From positions 62,001 through 126,000 of the forward strand of contig CAVXNC010000008.1 in assembly GCA_963762865.1 (NCBI GenBank): 64,000 nucleotides of DNA, given 5' to 3'. Shown here in pieces: positions 35,851 through 43,845 of the stretch. A program made the translations under genes and the position numbers. This DNA is from DATHAP01 sp963762865. GTDB taxonomy: Bacteria; Actinomycetota; Actinomycetes; JACCUZ01. Under the pieces are notes generated by a model. It was not told where the DNA came from, did not search any database, and saw nothing but the letters and a program-made list of their open reading frames with translations. Each line of letters opens with the position of its first letter. Positions within the stretch are counted from its first letter, which is position 1.

Positions 35851-36273
35851 ATGACGATCTCCGACCGCGCCCAAGAGCTGGCCGTCGCCGCCGCCGAGGC
35901 GGCCTCCGAGAAGCTCGCCGACGACATCCTCGCCTTCGACGTGGGCGAGCAGCTGGTGATCACCGACTGCTTCGTGCTGTGCTCGGCGGCCAACGACCGC
36001 CAGGTCAAGGCGATCGTCGACGCGGTGGAGGAGCGGCTGCGGGAGCTCGGTGCCAAGCCGGTACGCCGCGAAGGTGAGCGAGAGGGCCGCTGGGTCCTGC
36101 TCGACTACATCGACGTGATCATCCACGTGCAGCACGCCGAGGAGCGGGTCTACTACTCGCTCGAGCGGATCTGGAAGGACTGCCCGCTCGTCGAGCTGCC
36201 CGCCCACGTCCGTGCCCCGCGGTCGCGCCACGAGGACGATGCGGCTGCCCGGACCACCGGCGCGGCTTCCTGA
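35851..36273 (+). CDS. rsfS: Ribosome silencing factor RsfS
   Basis: Binds uL14 and blocks subunit joining during starvation. The 140-residue protein has DDILAFDVGEQLVITDCFVLCSAANDRQVKAIVDAV and GRWVLLDYIDVIIHVQHAEERVYYSLERIW, the family signature. About 22 polar residues extend the C-terminus. ATG 35851 is 22 nt after the LytR_C gene. A nadD-rsfS neighbourhood is conserved in most bacteria. Confidence 0.95.
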   Translation: MTISDRAQELAVAAAEAASEKLADDILAFDVGEQLVITDCFVLCSAANDRQVKAIVDAVEERLRELGAKPVRREGEREGRWVLLDYIDVIIHVQHAEERVYYSLERIWKDCPLVELPAHVRAPRSRHEDDAAARTTGAAS

Positions 36274-36307
36274 CCGCCGGCGTTGACACCGTGACGCCCC
36301 GACGAGC

Positions 36308-36958
36308 ATGACTGCGACCGCCCCGCCCACGAGACGCGTCGTGCTGTGGCGTCACGGCCAGACCGGGTGGAACGTCCAGGACCGGTTCCAGGGACACACG
36401 GACGTCGAGCTCGACGAGGTGGGTCGCGACCAGGCCGCCCGCTCGGCCCGGCTGCTGGCGGCCCTGCGCCCGAAGGCGATCATCTCGTCGGACCTCAGCC
36501 GCGCGCGCGAGACCGCCGAGGCGCTGTCCCGGCTGACCGACGTGCCGGTGCGCGCGGATGCGCGCTTGCGCGAGACGTTCGGCGGCACCTGGCAGGGCCT
36601 GACCGTCGGCGAGATCCGGGGGCTGGACGCCGAGGCATACGCCCGCTGGCGGGCGGGCGAGGACGTGCCGGCCGGCGGCGCCGAGACGCGCACAGACGTG
36701 GCCGGCCGCGTGCTGCCGGCGGTGCTCGAGGCCGCCGAGCAGATCCCGGCGGGCGAGTGCGTCGTGGTCGTCACGCACGGTGGGTCGGCGCGGGCCGCCA
36801 TCGGGTCGATGCTCGACCTGCCGATGGACCGCTGGGCGGTCGTTGGCGGCCTGGCCAACTGCTGCTGGTCCGTGCTCGAGCAGGTGGGGGAGGGCTGGCG
36901 ACTGGTCGAGCACAACGCCGGCAGCCTGCCCGAGCCGGTGATGAGTGACGAGGGGTAG
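36308..36958 (+). CDS. Histidine phosphatase family protein (phosphoglycerate mutase-like)
   Basis: A 216-residue branch-1 histidine phosphatase. The nucleophile His is in WRHGQTGWNVQDRFQGHTDVELDEVG, ETFGGTWQGLTVGEI follows, and the second catalytic His is in VVVVTHGGSARAAIGSML. Members act on many phosphate esters. In actinobacteria the copy after rsfS is often annotated as a glucosyl-3-phosphoglycerate-type or general phosphatase, and the substrate cannot be read from sequence. ATG 36308 gives the expected start. Confidence 0.9.
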   Translation: MTATAPPTRRVVLWRHGQTGWNVQDRFQGHTDVELDEVGRDQAARSARLLAALRPKAIISSDLSRARETAEALSRLTDVPVRADARLRETFGGTWQGLTVGEIRGLDAEAYARWRAGEDVPAGGAETRTDVAGRVLPAVLEAAEQIPAGECVVVVTHGGSARAAIGSMLDLPMDRWAVVGGLANCCWSVLEQVGEGWRLVEHNAGSLPEPVMSDEG

Positions 36959-37006
36959 GGCGATTCGTCGGCTGTGCCGCCTGCCCGTTAGACTCGTCGA
37001 CCGCAA

Positions 37007-37079
37007 GGGGCTGTGGCGCAGCTGGTAGCGCACCACACTGGCAGTGTGGGGGTCAGGGGTTCGAGTCCCCTCAGCTCCA
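37007..37079 (+). tRNA. tRNA-Ala (GGC)
   Basis: Acceptor arm GGGGCTG (37007-37013) pairs with CAGCTCC (37072-37078), with discriminator A. The anticodon stem CCACA/TGTGG holds loop CTGGCAG (anticodon GGC). The T-arm is GGGGTTCGAGTCCCC. No CCA is encoded. Confidence 0.96.
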
Positions 37080-37092
37080 CCCTTCGTCGAAC

Positions 37093-37122
37093 CGGCCGCT
37101 CTCCCGCACGGGAGGGCGGCCG
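37093..37122 (+). terminator. Hairpin after tRNA-Ala
   Basis: CGGCCGCTCTCCC (37093-37105) pairs with GGGAGGGCGGCCG (37110-37122) with one wobble and a 4-nt loop, 13 nt after the tRNA. Confidence 0.65.
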
Positions 37123-37192
37123 TCGTCGTCGCGCCACCGCGACGCACACCCTTCTGACGACACCGTCTGATCGGGCCGTGACCGTCGGCGCA

Positions 37193-37198
37193 TAGGGT
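37193..37198 (+). promoter_or_regulatory. -10 box of a probable leaderless methyltransferase promoter
   Basis: TAGGGT lies 8 nt before GTG 37207 with no ribosome binding site. Confidence 0.5.
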
Positions 37199-37206
37199 CG
37201 CTGGTC

Positions 37207-37920
37207 GTGGCGGTCTACGGCGGCAAGGGCAACAGCAGCCGGGTCTACCAGCACCGGTTCCTCACCCGGGCGTCGAAGGACGTCCGGCCCGGGGAGCGGG
37301 TCCTGGACGCGGGTGCGGGGCGCGCTCCGTACCGCAAGCTCTTCCGGCACGCGGAGTACGAGACCGCGGACTTCATGGCGATGAAGAGCATGAAGTACCG
37401 GCAGCCGGACTACGTCTGCGACCTCGCGGCGATCCCTGTCGAGGACGGCCGTTTCGACCACGTCCTGCTGACCCAGGTGCTCGAGCACCTGCCCGAGCCC
37501 GGGCGGGTGCTGGCCGAGCTGCACCGGGTGCTCGCGCCGGGGGGTCGGCTGTGGCTGACGGCGCCGCTGTTCTATGCCGAGCACCAGACGCCCTACGACT
37601 TCTACCGCTACACGCAGTACGGCATGCGCCACGTACTGGAGACCGCCGGCTTCGAGGTGGTCTCGCTGGAGTGGATGGAGGGCTACCTCGGGACGCTGAG
37701 CTACCAGCTTCGCGTCATGAGCAAGGTGCTGCCGGCAAGCCGGCGCGACTACGGGGGCGGGCCGCGGGGGACGGCGGTCGCGCTGGCGGCCAGGACGGCC
37801 AAGCGGCTCGGGGGGCCGGCCGCGGACCTGCTGGCTCGGCTGGACGTGCGCTTCAAGTTCGTCGACCGCGGGATGCCGAAGAACTACCAGGTTGTGGCGA
37901 GGAAGCCCACCGCTGCGTGA
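37207..37920 (+). CDS. Class I SAM-dependent methyltransferase
   Basis: A 237-residue protein with SAM-binding motif I VLDAGAGRAPYRKLF (about residue 35), an acidic loop TADFMAM, VPVEDGRFDHVLLTQVLEHL (motif IV) and a helical C-terminal part. The order of motifs fits the Methyltransferase_11 type. The substrate is unknown. A hydrophobic-basic C-terminus and the separate promoter suggest a stand-alone gene. GTG 37207 is preceded by TAGGGT 8 nt upstream. Confidence 0.88.
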   Translation: MAVYGGKGNSSRVYQHRFLTRASKDVRPGERVLDAGAGRAPYRKLFRHAEYETADFMAMKSMKYRQPDYVCDLAAIPVEDGRFDHVLLTQVLEHLPEPGRVLAELHRVLAPGGRLWLTAPLFYAEHQTPYDFYRYTQYGMRHVLETAGFEVVSLEWMEGYLGTLSYQLRVMSKVLPASRRDYGGGPRGTAVALAARTAKRLGGPAADLLARLDVRFKFVDRGMPKNYQVVARKPTAA

Positions 37921-38095
37921 CGGCGATGGGCCGTCCGAGGGAATCAACGGGGACAATCCGCCCAAGGGGTCGCGCGCGGAGGACACATCTTCCTACGCTT
38001 GCCTGGGTCGGGTCGTCCGACGGTCGGGTGAGCGAGAATCCGCGAGGTGCCAGGTGGGTCGCCCCAAGCCCCTGCCCCGGCGACCGCGCCCGCCG

Positions 38096-38101
38096 TACGG
38101 T
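38096..38101 (+). promoter_or_regulatory. -10 box of a possible leaderless diguanylate cyclase promoter
   Basis: TACGGT lies 6 nt before GTG 38108. Confidence 0.4.
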
Positions 38102-38107
38102 GTCAAG

Positions 38108-39199
38108 GTGCTGACCCCGGGTGTCGACAGGGTGCAGGTGTCGCCGGCGCCGGACCAGACCTACGACGCCGCGTCGACGGCCGTCGTCCCGCTCCTTGCG
38201 GGCGGGCTGGCGGCTATCTTCGCGCTCTATGCGGTCCTGCACCTGCTGATGCTCGACGGCATGCCGCGCGCGGTGATGGCACCGGTGGCTGCGAGCACTG
38301 CGCTCATCTACGCGGCCGTCGCGCTCGTCCTGCGCACCAAGCGGCTGCCGGACCACCTCGCCCAGCCGGTGACCGCCGGCCTCGTCCTGCTCGCCGTGGG
38401 CAACGCGGTGCTGCACCTGATGCTCGTGAACGAGCCGCGTCAGACGACGAACGTCATGCTGATCGTCGTCGGTGCAGGCGCCGTGCTGCTCTCCGTCCGG
38501 TGGCTTCTCACCACGCTGTACGTCGCATGGGGGGCCTGGGCCGTCGCCGCCTTCGTGGTCGGCCCGTCGGACGCCTGGCCGCACTACGTCGTCGGCATGG
38601 TCAGCGCGACCGCGCTCTCGGTCGCGGTCAACCATCTCCGGCGGGCGGGCGTCCGGGACCTGGCGAGCGCTCGCGCAGCGGCCGAGGCGGCCGCCGTGCG
38701 CGACCACCTGACCGGCGTCGCCAACCGCAGGGGGCTGGCCATGGTGGGCGCGCAGATGGTGGAACAGGCACGCCGTCAGGGCGATGCGGTGCACTGCATC
38801 TTCATCGACATCGACCGGCTCAAGACGGTCAACGACGCCTTGGGTCACGCCGCCGGCGACGACGTCATCGTCGCTGTCGCGGAGGCCCTGCGCTCGGTCA
38901 CCAGGGCGACCGACATCGTGGCGCGTTGGGGAGGCGACGAGTTCTGCGTCGTCGGACCCGGGCCGGGGATGGCGCCGCTCGAGCTGGAACGGCGGGTGCG
39001 GGACAGCGTCCTGCTGCAGGCGCCGATCCCGGCCGAGGTCTGGACAGTCAGCGTGAGTGCCGGCGGCGCGATGCTCGCGCCGTGGGACTCGGGCACGCTC
39101 GAGACCCTGCTCGGCAAGGCCGACCAGGAGATGTACCTCCGCCGGTCGCTGCGTGCCGAGGGGCGTCCCTCGCCGCGCCGCCCCGCGGCCGCCGAGTGA
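38108..39199 (+). CDS. Membrane GGDEF protein, probable diguanylate cyclase
   Basis: Makes the second messenger cyclic di-GMP from GTP. The 363-residue protein has an N-terminal sensor region with about six hydrophobic segments (residues 20-175) and a GGDEF domain from about 200. It contains DHLTGVANRRGL, IFIDIDRLKTVNDALGH and an intact GGDEF active site at residues 275-279. An RATD inhibitory site ends five residues before it (266-269), so the enzyme should be active and product-inhibited. The start is uncertain: GTG 38108 fits a leaderless promoter, while GTG 38054 has GAGG 6 nt upstream. No phosphodiesterase is nearby. Confidence 0.88.
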   Translation: MLTPGVDRVQVSPAPDQTYDAASTAVVPLLAGGLAAIFALYAVLHLLMLDGMPRAVMAPVAASTALIYAAVALVLRTKRLPDHLAQPVTAGLVLLAVGNAVLHLMLVNEPRQTTNVMLIVVGAGAVLLSVRWLLTTLYVAWGAWAVAAFVVGPSDAWPHYVVGMVSATALSVAVNHLRRAGVRDLASARAAAEAAAVRDHLTGVANRRGLAMVGAQMVEQARRQGDAVHCIFIDIDRLKTVNDALGHAAGDDVIVAVAEALRSVTRATDIVARWGGDEFCVVGPGPGMAPLELERRVRDSVLLQAPIPAEVWTVSVSAGGAMLAPWDSGTLETLLGKADQEMYLRRSLRAEGRPSPRRPAAAE

Positions 39200-39249
39200 C
39201 CGGCCCGGTAGGCGTCGCCCGTTAGCCTGTCCCGCCGAAGGGGGTTCAG

Positions 39250-40062
39250 GTGACTCGACTCGGTGGCCGGGCACGGGCCGCGGCGGCGGTCGCCCTCGTC
39301 CTGGTCCTTGCCGGTCCGGTCGTCCTGCTGCTGCTCGGGTCCCTGCACCGGCCCGGCCTTCCCCCGCCGGACGGGGTCGACGTCTGGCCCTCGGACCCGC
39401 GGTGGCAGAACCTGCGCGACGTGGGTGCCCTCGTGCCTCTCGGCCGCCAGCTGCTCAACTCGGCGCTGGTCGTGACGGTCGCGGTCCCGATCACGGTGCT
39501 GGTCGCATCGCTAGCCGGATTCGCGATCGTCACCGCCGGACGACGGACGCGGTGGGCGCTCGTCGTCGTGTCCCTGGTGGCCCTGGTGGTGCCCAGCGCG
39601 TCGCTGTGGGTGCCGCGCGTGGTTCTCCTGGACCGGCTCGGCCTCACCGACCGGACGGTGGTAGTCGCCTTTCCCGCGCTGCTCGGCACGTCGCCCTTCC
39701 TCGTCCTGCTCTTCGCGCTGGCCTACAGCCGCATCCCGCGGTCGCTGCTGGAGGCCGCCCGGCTCGAGGGACTCTCGGCGGTCCGCACCTGGCGCACCGT
39801 CGCCCTCCCGCTCGCCCGGCCGGCCGCCTTCGCCGTCGCGATGCTGGCCTTCGTCTTCCACTGGTCCAACGTCGTGGAGCCGTTGCTCCTGCTCTCCCGC
39901 GAGGAGAGCTGGCCGGTGGCGCTTGGTGTCCGTTCGCTGTCCACCCTGGAGCCGACCTTGTACCCCTTGTTCCTCAGTGGTGCCCTGATCGCCACCATCC
40001 CGCCGGTCGTGGCCTTCTCGCTCGCGCAACGCGCGCTCTTCCGCGGGACGGTCGGCCTGTGA
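39250..40062 (+). CDS. Carbohydrate ABC transporter permease, MalG type
   Basis: A 270-residue inner-membrane subunit with six predicted helices. The cytoplasmic EAA loop is EAARLEGLSAVRTWRTVALPLARP, which docks to the ATPase. It resembles the MalG-type permeases of family CUT1. GTG 39250 has AGGGG about 7 nt upstream, and a TAGCCT box lies at 39223-39228. It is the first gene of a four-gene importer in which each gene overlaps the next by 4 nt. Confidence 0.92.
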   Translation: MTRLGGRARAAAAVALVLVLAGPVVLLLLGSLHRPGLPPPDGVDVWPSDPRWQNLRDVGALVPLGRQLLNSALVVTVAVPITVLVASLAGFAIVTAGRRTRWALVVVSLVALVVPSASLWVPRVVLLDRLGLTDRTVVVAFPALLGTSPFLVLLFALAYSRIPRSLLEAARLEGLSAVRTWRTVALPLARPAAFAVAMLAFVFHWSNVVEPLLLLSREESWPVALGVRSLSTLEPTLYPLFLSGALIATIPPVVAFSLAQRALFRGTVGL

Positions 40063-41348
40063 GCCGGCCGGCCGTCCGGTGGGCCGGTGTCCCCCTGCTG
40101 CTCGCCCTGGTCACCGGGGGCTGCGGTTCCGGCGACGACGACCGGGAGGGGCAGGGCGGCGGCGGTTCTCCTGAGCGGATCAGGGTCCAGGTCTCGGGAG
40201 AGCCGGAGGAGACCAAGGTGTACGCCGCCCTGGCCCGTGCCTTCGAGAACCAGCGGCGGGACGTGACGGTCGAGGTTGTCGAGATCGCGAGCAAGGGTGA
40301 CCACCTTGCGAGGCTGAGCACGTCCTTCGCCGCCGGAAGCCCGCCCGACGTGTTCCTGGTGAACTACCGCGAGTACTCGCAGTTCGTGACGCGTGGCGCG
40401 GTCGCCGCGATCGAGGCGCCGCTCGCGGAGCGCGACGTCGACCTGTCGGCCTACTACGACCAGCCCGTCGATGCGTTCACCTACGACGGCGAGCTCCAGT
40501 GCATGCCGCAGAACGTGTCGTCCCTCGTCGTCTACTACAACCGGGCGGTCTTCGCCGCTGCCGGGGTGCCTGAGCCCGCCGACGGCTGGACGTGGGACGA
40601 CTTCGTCTCGACCGCGCGAAAGCTCACCGCCGGAGAGGTCCGTGGCGCCGGCATCGATGCCAGCATCATCCGCCTCGCGCCCTTCGTGTGGTCGAACGGC
40701 GGCGACGTCGTCGACGACCTCGAGCAGCCGACCCGGCTCACCCTCGACGAGCCGGCGGCGCGCGAGGCCGTGCAGGACGTGGTCGACCTGGTGCGCGAGG
40801 GCTCGGTGCCGACCGAGGAGGAGCTCGCGGCCCAGGACCTGCAGACCCGCTTCGTGACGGGCAAGCTCGGGATGCTGCTGTCCTCCCGGCGCGAGGTCCC
40901 GCCGCTGCGAGAGGTCGCCGGTCTCGACTTCGACGTCGCACCGGTGCCGCGCCGAGTCGACCCGGTGACGATCCTGCACTCCGACGCCTACTGCCTCTCC
41001 GCCGGCGGCGACGCGCAGGACGCGGCGGCGGACTTCGTCGCCTTCGCGACCGGCGAGGCGGGGCAGCGGCTGGCGGCGCTGAGCGGCCGCACCGTGCCCT
41101 CGCTCCGCTCGGTCGCCGAGTCGCCGGCCTTCCTCGACCCGTCCCGGGCCCCGTCGCGCAGCCAGGTCTTCCTCGACGGGATCTCTTCGATGCGCCGCAC
41201 GCCCGTCGTGCCCGTGTGGCCCGAGGTCGAGGACATCGTCGAGGAGCAGATGACCCGCGCGTTCTACGACGAGTCCGGCGACCTCGACGCGGTGCTCGCC
41301 GAGATCGACCGGCGCACCCGGCCGGTGCTCGCGCGATCCGACCCGTGA
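40059..41348 (+). CDS. ABC transporter extracellular solute-binding protein
   Basis: A 429-residue family-1 binding protein that delivers substrate to the permeases. The signal sequence VPLLLALVTGGC ends in a lipoprotein-like Cys at about residue 20. The -3 residue is Thr rather than Leu, so the lipobox is atypical. Later motifs include RVQVSGEPEETKVYAALARAF, SPPDVFLVNYREYSQF and YYNRAVFAAAGV, as in sugar-binding proteins of the CUT1 class. The ligand is unknown. GTG 40059 overlaps the permease stop. Confidence 0.91.
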   Translation: MSRPAVRWAGVPLLLALVTGGCGSGDDDREGQGGGGSPERIRVQVSGEPEETKVYAALARAFENQRRDVTVEVVEIASKGDHLARLSTSFAAGSPPDVFLVNYREYSQFVTRGAVAAIEAPLAERDVDLSAYYDQPVDAFTYDGELQCMPQNVSSLVVYYNRAVFAAAGVPEPADGWTWDDFVSTARKLTAGEVRGAGIDASIIRLAPFVWSNGGDVVDDLEQPTRLTLDEPAAREAVQDVVDLVREGSVPTEEELAAQDLQTRFVTGKLGMLLSSRREVPPLREVAGLDFDVAPVPRRVDPVTILHSDAYCLSAGGDAQDAAADFVAFATGEAGQRLAALSGRTVPSLRSVAESPAFLDPSRAPSRSQVFLDGISSMRRTPVVPVWPEVEDIVEEQMTRAFYDESGDLDAVLAEIDRRTRPVLARSDP

Positions 41349-42361
41349 GCCTCACGCTCGAGGATGCCTCGCGGACCTATACCCGGCGCGGCCACCCGCC
41401 GGTGCACGCGCTGCGCGAGGTCGACCTGGACGTCGGGCAGGGCGAGCTCGTCGTGCTCGTCGGGCCCTCGGGCTCGGGCAAGTCCACGCTGCTGCGAGCC
41501 GTCGCCGGCCTCGAACCGCTCGACGGCGGGCGGGTGCTCATCGACGGCATGGACGTGACCGGAACGCCACCAGGCGAGCGAGCCGTCGCCCTCGTCTTCC
41601 AGGACCTCGCGCTCTTCCCGCACCTCTCGGCGGGCGACAACATCGGCTTCGGGGCGCGGGCCCGCGGCGGGTCGGCGGCGGACGTCTCGGAGGCCGTGTC
41701 CGACGCGGCGGACCTTCTCGGGATCCGAGGCCAGCTGGACCGGATGCCCGGCGAGCTCTCGGGCGGCGAGCGGCAGCGCGTGGCGTTGGCCCGAGCGCTG
41801 CTCCGCGGACCCCAGCTCTTCCTGCTCGACGAGCCGCTGTCGAGCATCGACGCGGAGCTGCGGGTCAGGCTCCGCGAGGAGGTCAAGGACCTGCAGCGGC
41901 GCACCGGGGTGGCGATGGTGCACGTGACCCACGACCAGTCCGAGGCGATGGCGCTCGCCGACCGGGTGGTGGTCCTGCGGGACGGGGCGGTCGAGCAGGT
42001 CGGCACGCCGGCCGACGTGTGGCACCGGCCCGCCACGGTTGCGGTCGCGCGCCTGGTCGGCGACCTACCGCTGACCGTTCTGGCGGCCGCCACCGTGGGG
42101 GAGCGCGGCGACCACGTCGTCGCGATACGTGCCGCGGACCTGCGGCTCTGCCCGCCCGGGGAGGGCGTGCTGGACGTCGAGGTGGCCGACGTCGTCCTCG
42201 ACGGCGGGTCGGCTGTTGCCAGGTGCGCCTCAGCCGAGGGCCCGGTGCACGTCCGGGTCCCGTGGGGTGACCGGCCGCTCCCGGGCCGCCGCCACGGTGT
42301 CGTCTGGGAGGCGGGGCGCGAGCACCGCTTCGACGCCCGAACCGGTGCCCGGCTGCCGTGA
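41345..42361 (+). CDS. ABC transporter ATP-binding protein (MalK/UgpC-like)
   Basis: ATPase subunit of 338 residues. It has Walker A GPSGSGKST (about residue 40), Q-loop VFQDLALFPHLS, signature LSGGERQRVALARALL, Walker B LFLLDEPLSSID and the H-loop THDQSEAMALADR. The C-terminal TOBE region (about 240-338) is typical of sugar importers that share one ATPase class. GTG 41345 overlaps the binding-protein gene by 4 nt. The co-encoded ATPase makes this a self-contained importer. Confidence 0.94.
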   Translation: MSLTLEDASRTYTRRGHPPVHALREVDLDVGQGELVVLVGPSGSGKSTLLRAVAGLEPLDGGRVLIDGMDVTGTPPGERAVALVFQDLALFPHLSAGDNIGFGARARGGSAADVSEAVSDAADLLGIRGQLDRMPGELSGGERQRVALARALLRGPQLFLLDEPLSSIDAELRVRLREEVKDLQRRTGVAMVHVTHDQSEAMALADRVVVLRDGAVEQVGTPADVWHRPATVAVARLVGDLPLTVLAAATVGERGDHVVAIRAADLRLCPPGEGVLDVEVADVVLDGGSAVARCASAEGPVHVRVPWGDRPLPGRRHGVVWEAGREHRFDARTGARLP

Positions 42362-43260
42362 CGGTCGAGCAGGGTGTCGGGCGGGGCCGCCGTGCCGGGT
42401 GGCGGCGATCCGTCTCACCCGGAGGGCTCGCGGCTCCGTACGTGGTCGGCCTCGTGGTTCTGGTCGCGCTCCCGGTGGCGGCGGCGGTGACCCTCTCGTT
42501 CACCGAGTACTACGGCTTCACGGCGCCCCGGTTCACCGGTACGGACAACTTCCGCCGCGCCGTGCAGGACGAGATGTTCCGTACCTCGATCCGCAACGTC
42601 GTCCTCATCGCGCTGTTAGCGGTGCCGTTGCGGCTGGTCCTCGCGACCTTCGCCGCTCTGCTGCTGCAGGGGCGCAGCCGTGCAGCGGGGTCCGGGCGAG
42701 CGGGGGCCTACCTGCCGAGCGTGGTGCCGGACGCCGCGTGGGCGCTGCTGTGGCTATGGCTGCTCAACCCGCTCTACGGCCCGCTGCCCGCAGCACTGGC
42801 CGCGGTCGGGTTGGGGTCGCCGGGATTCCTCACCGACCCGGCGGCGGCCCGGGTCGGCATCGCGTTGATGTTCGCGCTGCAGGTGGGCGAGGCCTTCATC
42901 GTGGCGCTCGCGGCCCGGCGCGCGATACCCGACCGGTTGTACGAGGCGGCAGCCGTCGAGGCAGCGCGACCCTCCTATGTGGTGCGCCGGGTGACCCTGC
43001 CGCTGATGGCCCCACTGCTCGCGCTGCTCGCGGCTCGCGACGTCGTGCTGCTCCTGCAGGTCAGCTTCGTGCCGGTGCTGCTCGTCACCAACGGCGGACC
43101 GCGGGACTCGACCATCACGCCGCCGCTCTACCTCTACCAGCGGGCCTTCGGATACGGCGAGCTCGGCTACGCATCGGCGCTGTCGGTGCTGCTGCTCGGC
43201 CTGACCGCGCTCGTGCTTGCCGTGCAGGCGGTGCTGATGCGGCGCTGGCTCGCCCGCTGA
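42358..43260 (+). CDS. Sugar ABC transporter permease, MalF type
   Basis: A 300-residue permease with six predicted helices and an EAA-like loop, LYEAAAVEAARPSYVVRRVTLPLM. LSFTEYYGFTAPRFTGTDNF near the N-terminus and NGGPRDSTITPPLYLYQRAF are typical of MalF/UgpA-type subunits. GTG 42358 overlaps the ATPase gene. The stop (43258-43260) abuts the stop of the convergent lipoprotein gene with no gap. Confidence 0.93.
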   Translation: MTVEQGVGRGRRAGWRRSVSPGGLAAPYVVGLVVLVALPVAAAVTLSFTEYYGFTAPRFTGTDNFRRAVQDEMFRTSIRNVVLIALLAVPLRLVLATFAALLLQGRSRAAGSGRAGAYLPSVVPDAAWALLWLWLLNPLYGPLPAALAAVGLGSPGFLTDPAAARVGIALMFALQVGEAFIVALAARRAIPDRLYEAAAVEAARPSYVVRRVTLPLMAPLLALLAARDVVLLLQVSFVPVLLVTNGGPRDSTITPPLYLYQRAFGYGELGYASALSVLLLGLTALVLAVQAVLMRRWLAR

Positions 43261-43704
43261 TCAGCGTGTCGTTGCTGGCGTGTCCGTGGCCGGCATCGTC
43301 GTGGAGACCGAGACCTGCAGGCTGGTCCGGCCGTCGCACCGGGGATCTTCGCGAAGCCGCGCGACCCCGTAGACCCCGTCGCCGCGCGCGAGGTAGATCT
43401 CGGCCTCGAACCCCTCGTCGTCCTCGCCGAGGCGCTCGTAGCCGGCCGCGTCGAAACGGTCGCGCAGCACGGGGAGCAGGTCGCCGACGCTGCGACGGGA
43501 CACGATGGTGACCGTCGACAGTCCGGGCTGGTCGTCGGCGGCCGTGGTCACCCCGACACTGTGCAGACGCAGGGCGCGTACGAGGTCGCCGGTGTCGGCC
43601 ACCGCGCGCAGCTGGCTGCACCCGTCAGACCGGTCTGCGCCGGACGAGCAACCCGCGACACCCGCGGTCAGGCCGACCACGAGCAGGAGTGCGGCGGGAC
43701 CCAT
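43261..43704 (-). CDS. Hypothetical lipoprotein
   Basis: A 147-residue protein. The signal peptide GPAALLLVVGLTAGVAGC has a standard VAGC lipobox with the modified Cys at about residue 19. The mature part has an alpha/beta composition and two further Cys residues (GCSQLRAV, PRCDGR). It is not assignable to a family. ATG 43704 is used because the signal peptide starts there. The longer frame to 43797 adds an Arg/Gly-rich stretch unlike a signal peptide. It ends tail to tail with the ABC permease. Confidence 0.75.
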   Translation of the reverse strand: MGPAALLLVVGLTAGVAGCSSGADRSDGCSQLRAVADTGDLVRALRLHSVGVTTAADDQPGLSTVTIVSRRSVGDLLPVLRDRFDAAGYERLGEDDEGFEAEIYLARGDGVYGVARLREDPRCDGRTSLQVSVSTTMPATDTPATTR

Positions 43705-43845
43705 GAGCGCGCACCCTACGTCCGTCGGTCCAGGACCGTTACCTGATCGTGACGGACGGCCCGGGCTGCCCGCGCATAATCTGACCCGGTTCGGCATGAC
43801 TCGGGGGTCATGAGTCAGTCCGTCATCTTTGAGGGGGTCGGTCGA

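Noticed and set aside
37013..37195. A 60-residue frame MAQLVAHHTGSVGVRGSS
   Set aside because: It is a translation of the tRNA-Ala gene and its terminator, a well-known annotation artefact.
43796..43813. Five-codon frame ATG-ACT-CGG-GGG-TCA-TGA before the propeller gene
   Set aside because: It overlaps the less likely start ATG 43810 and has no ribosome binding site. I see no regulatory logic comparable to the leuS leader.
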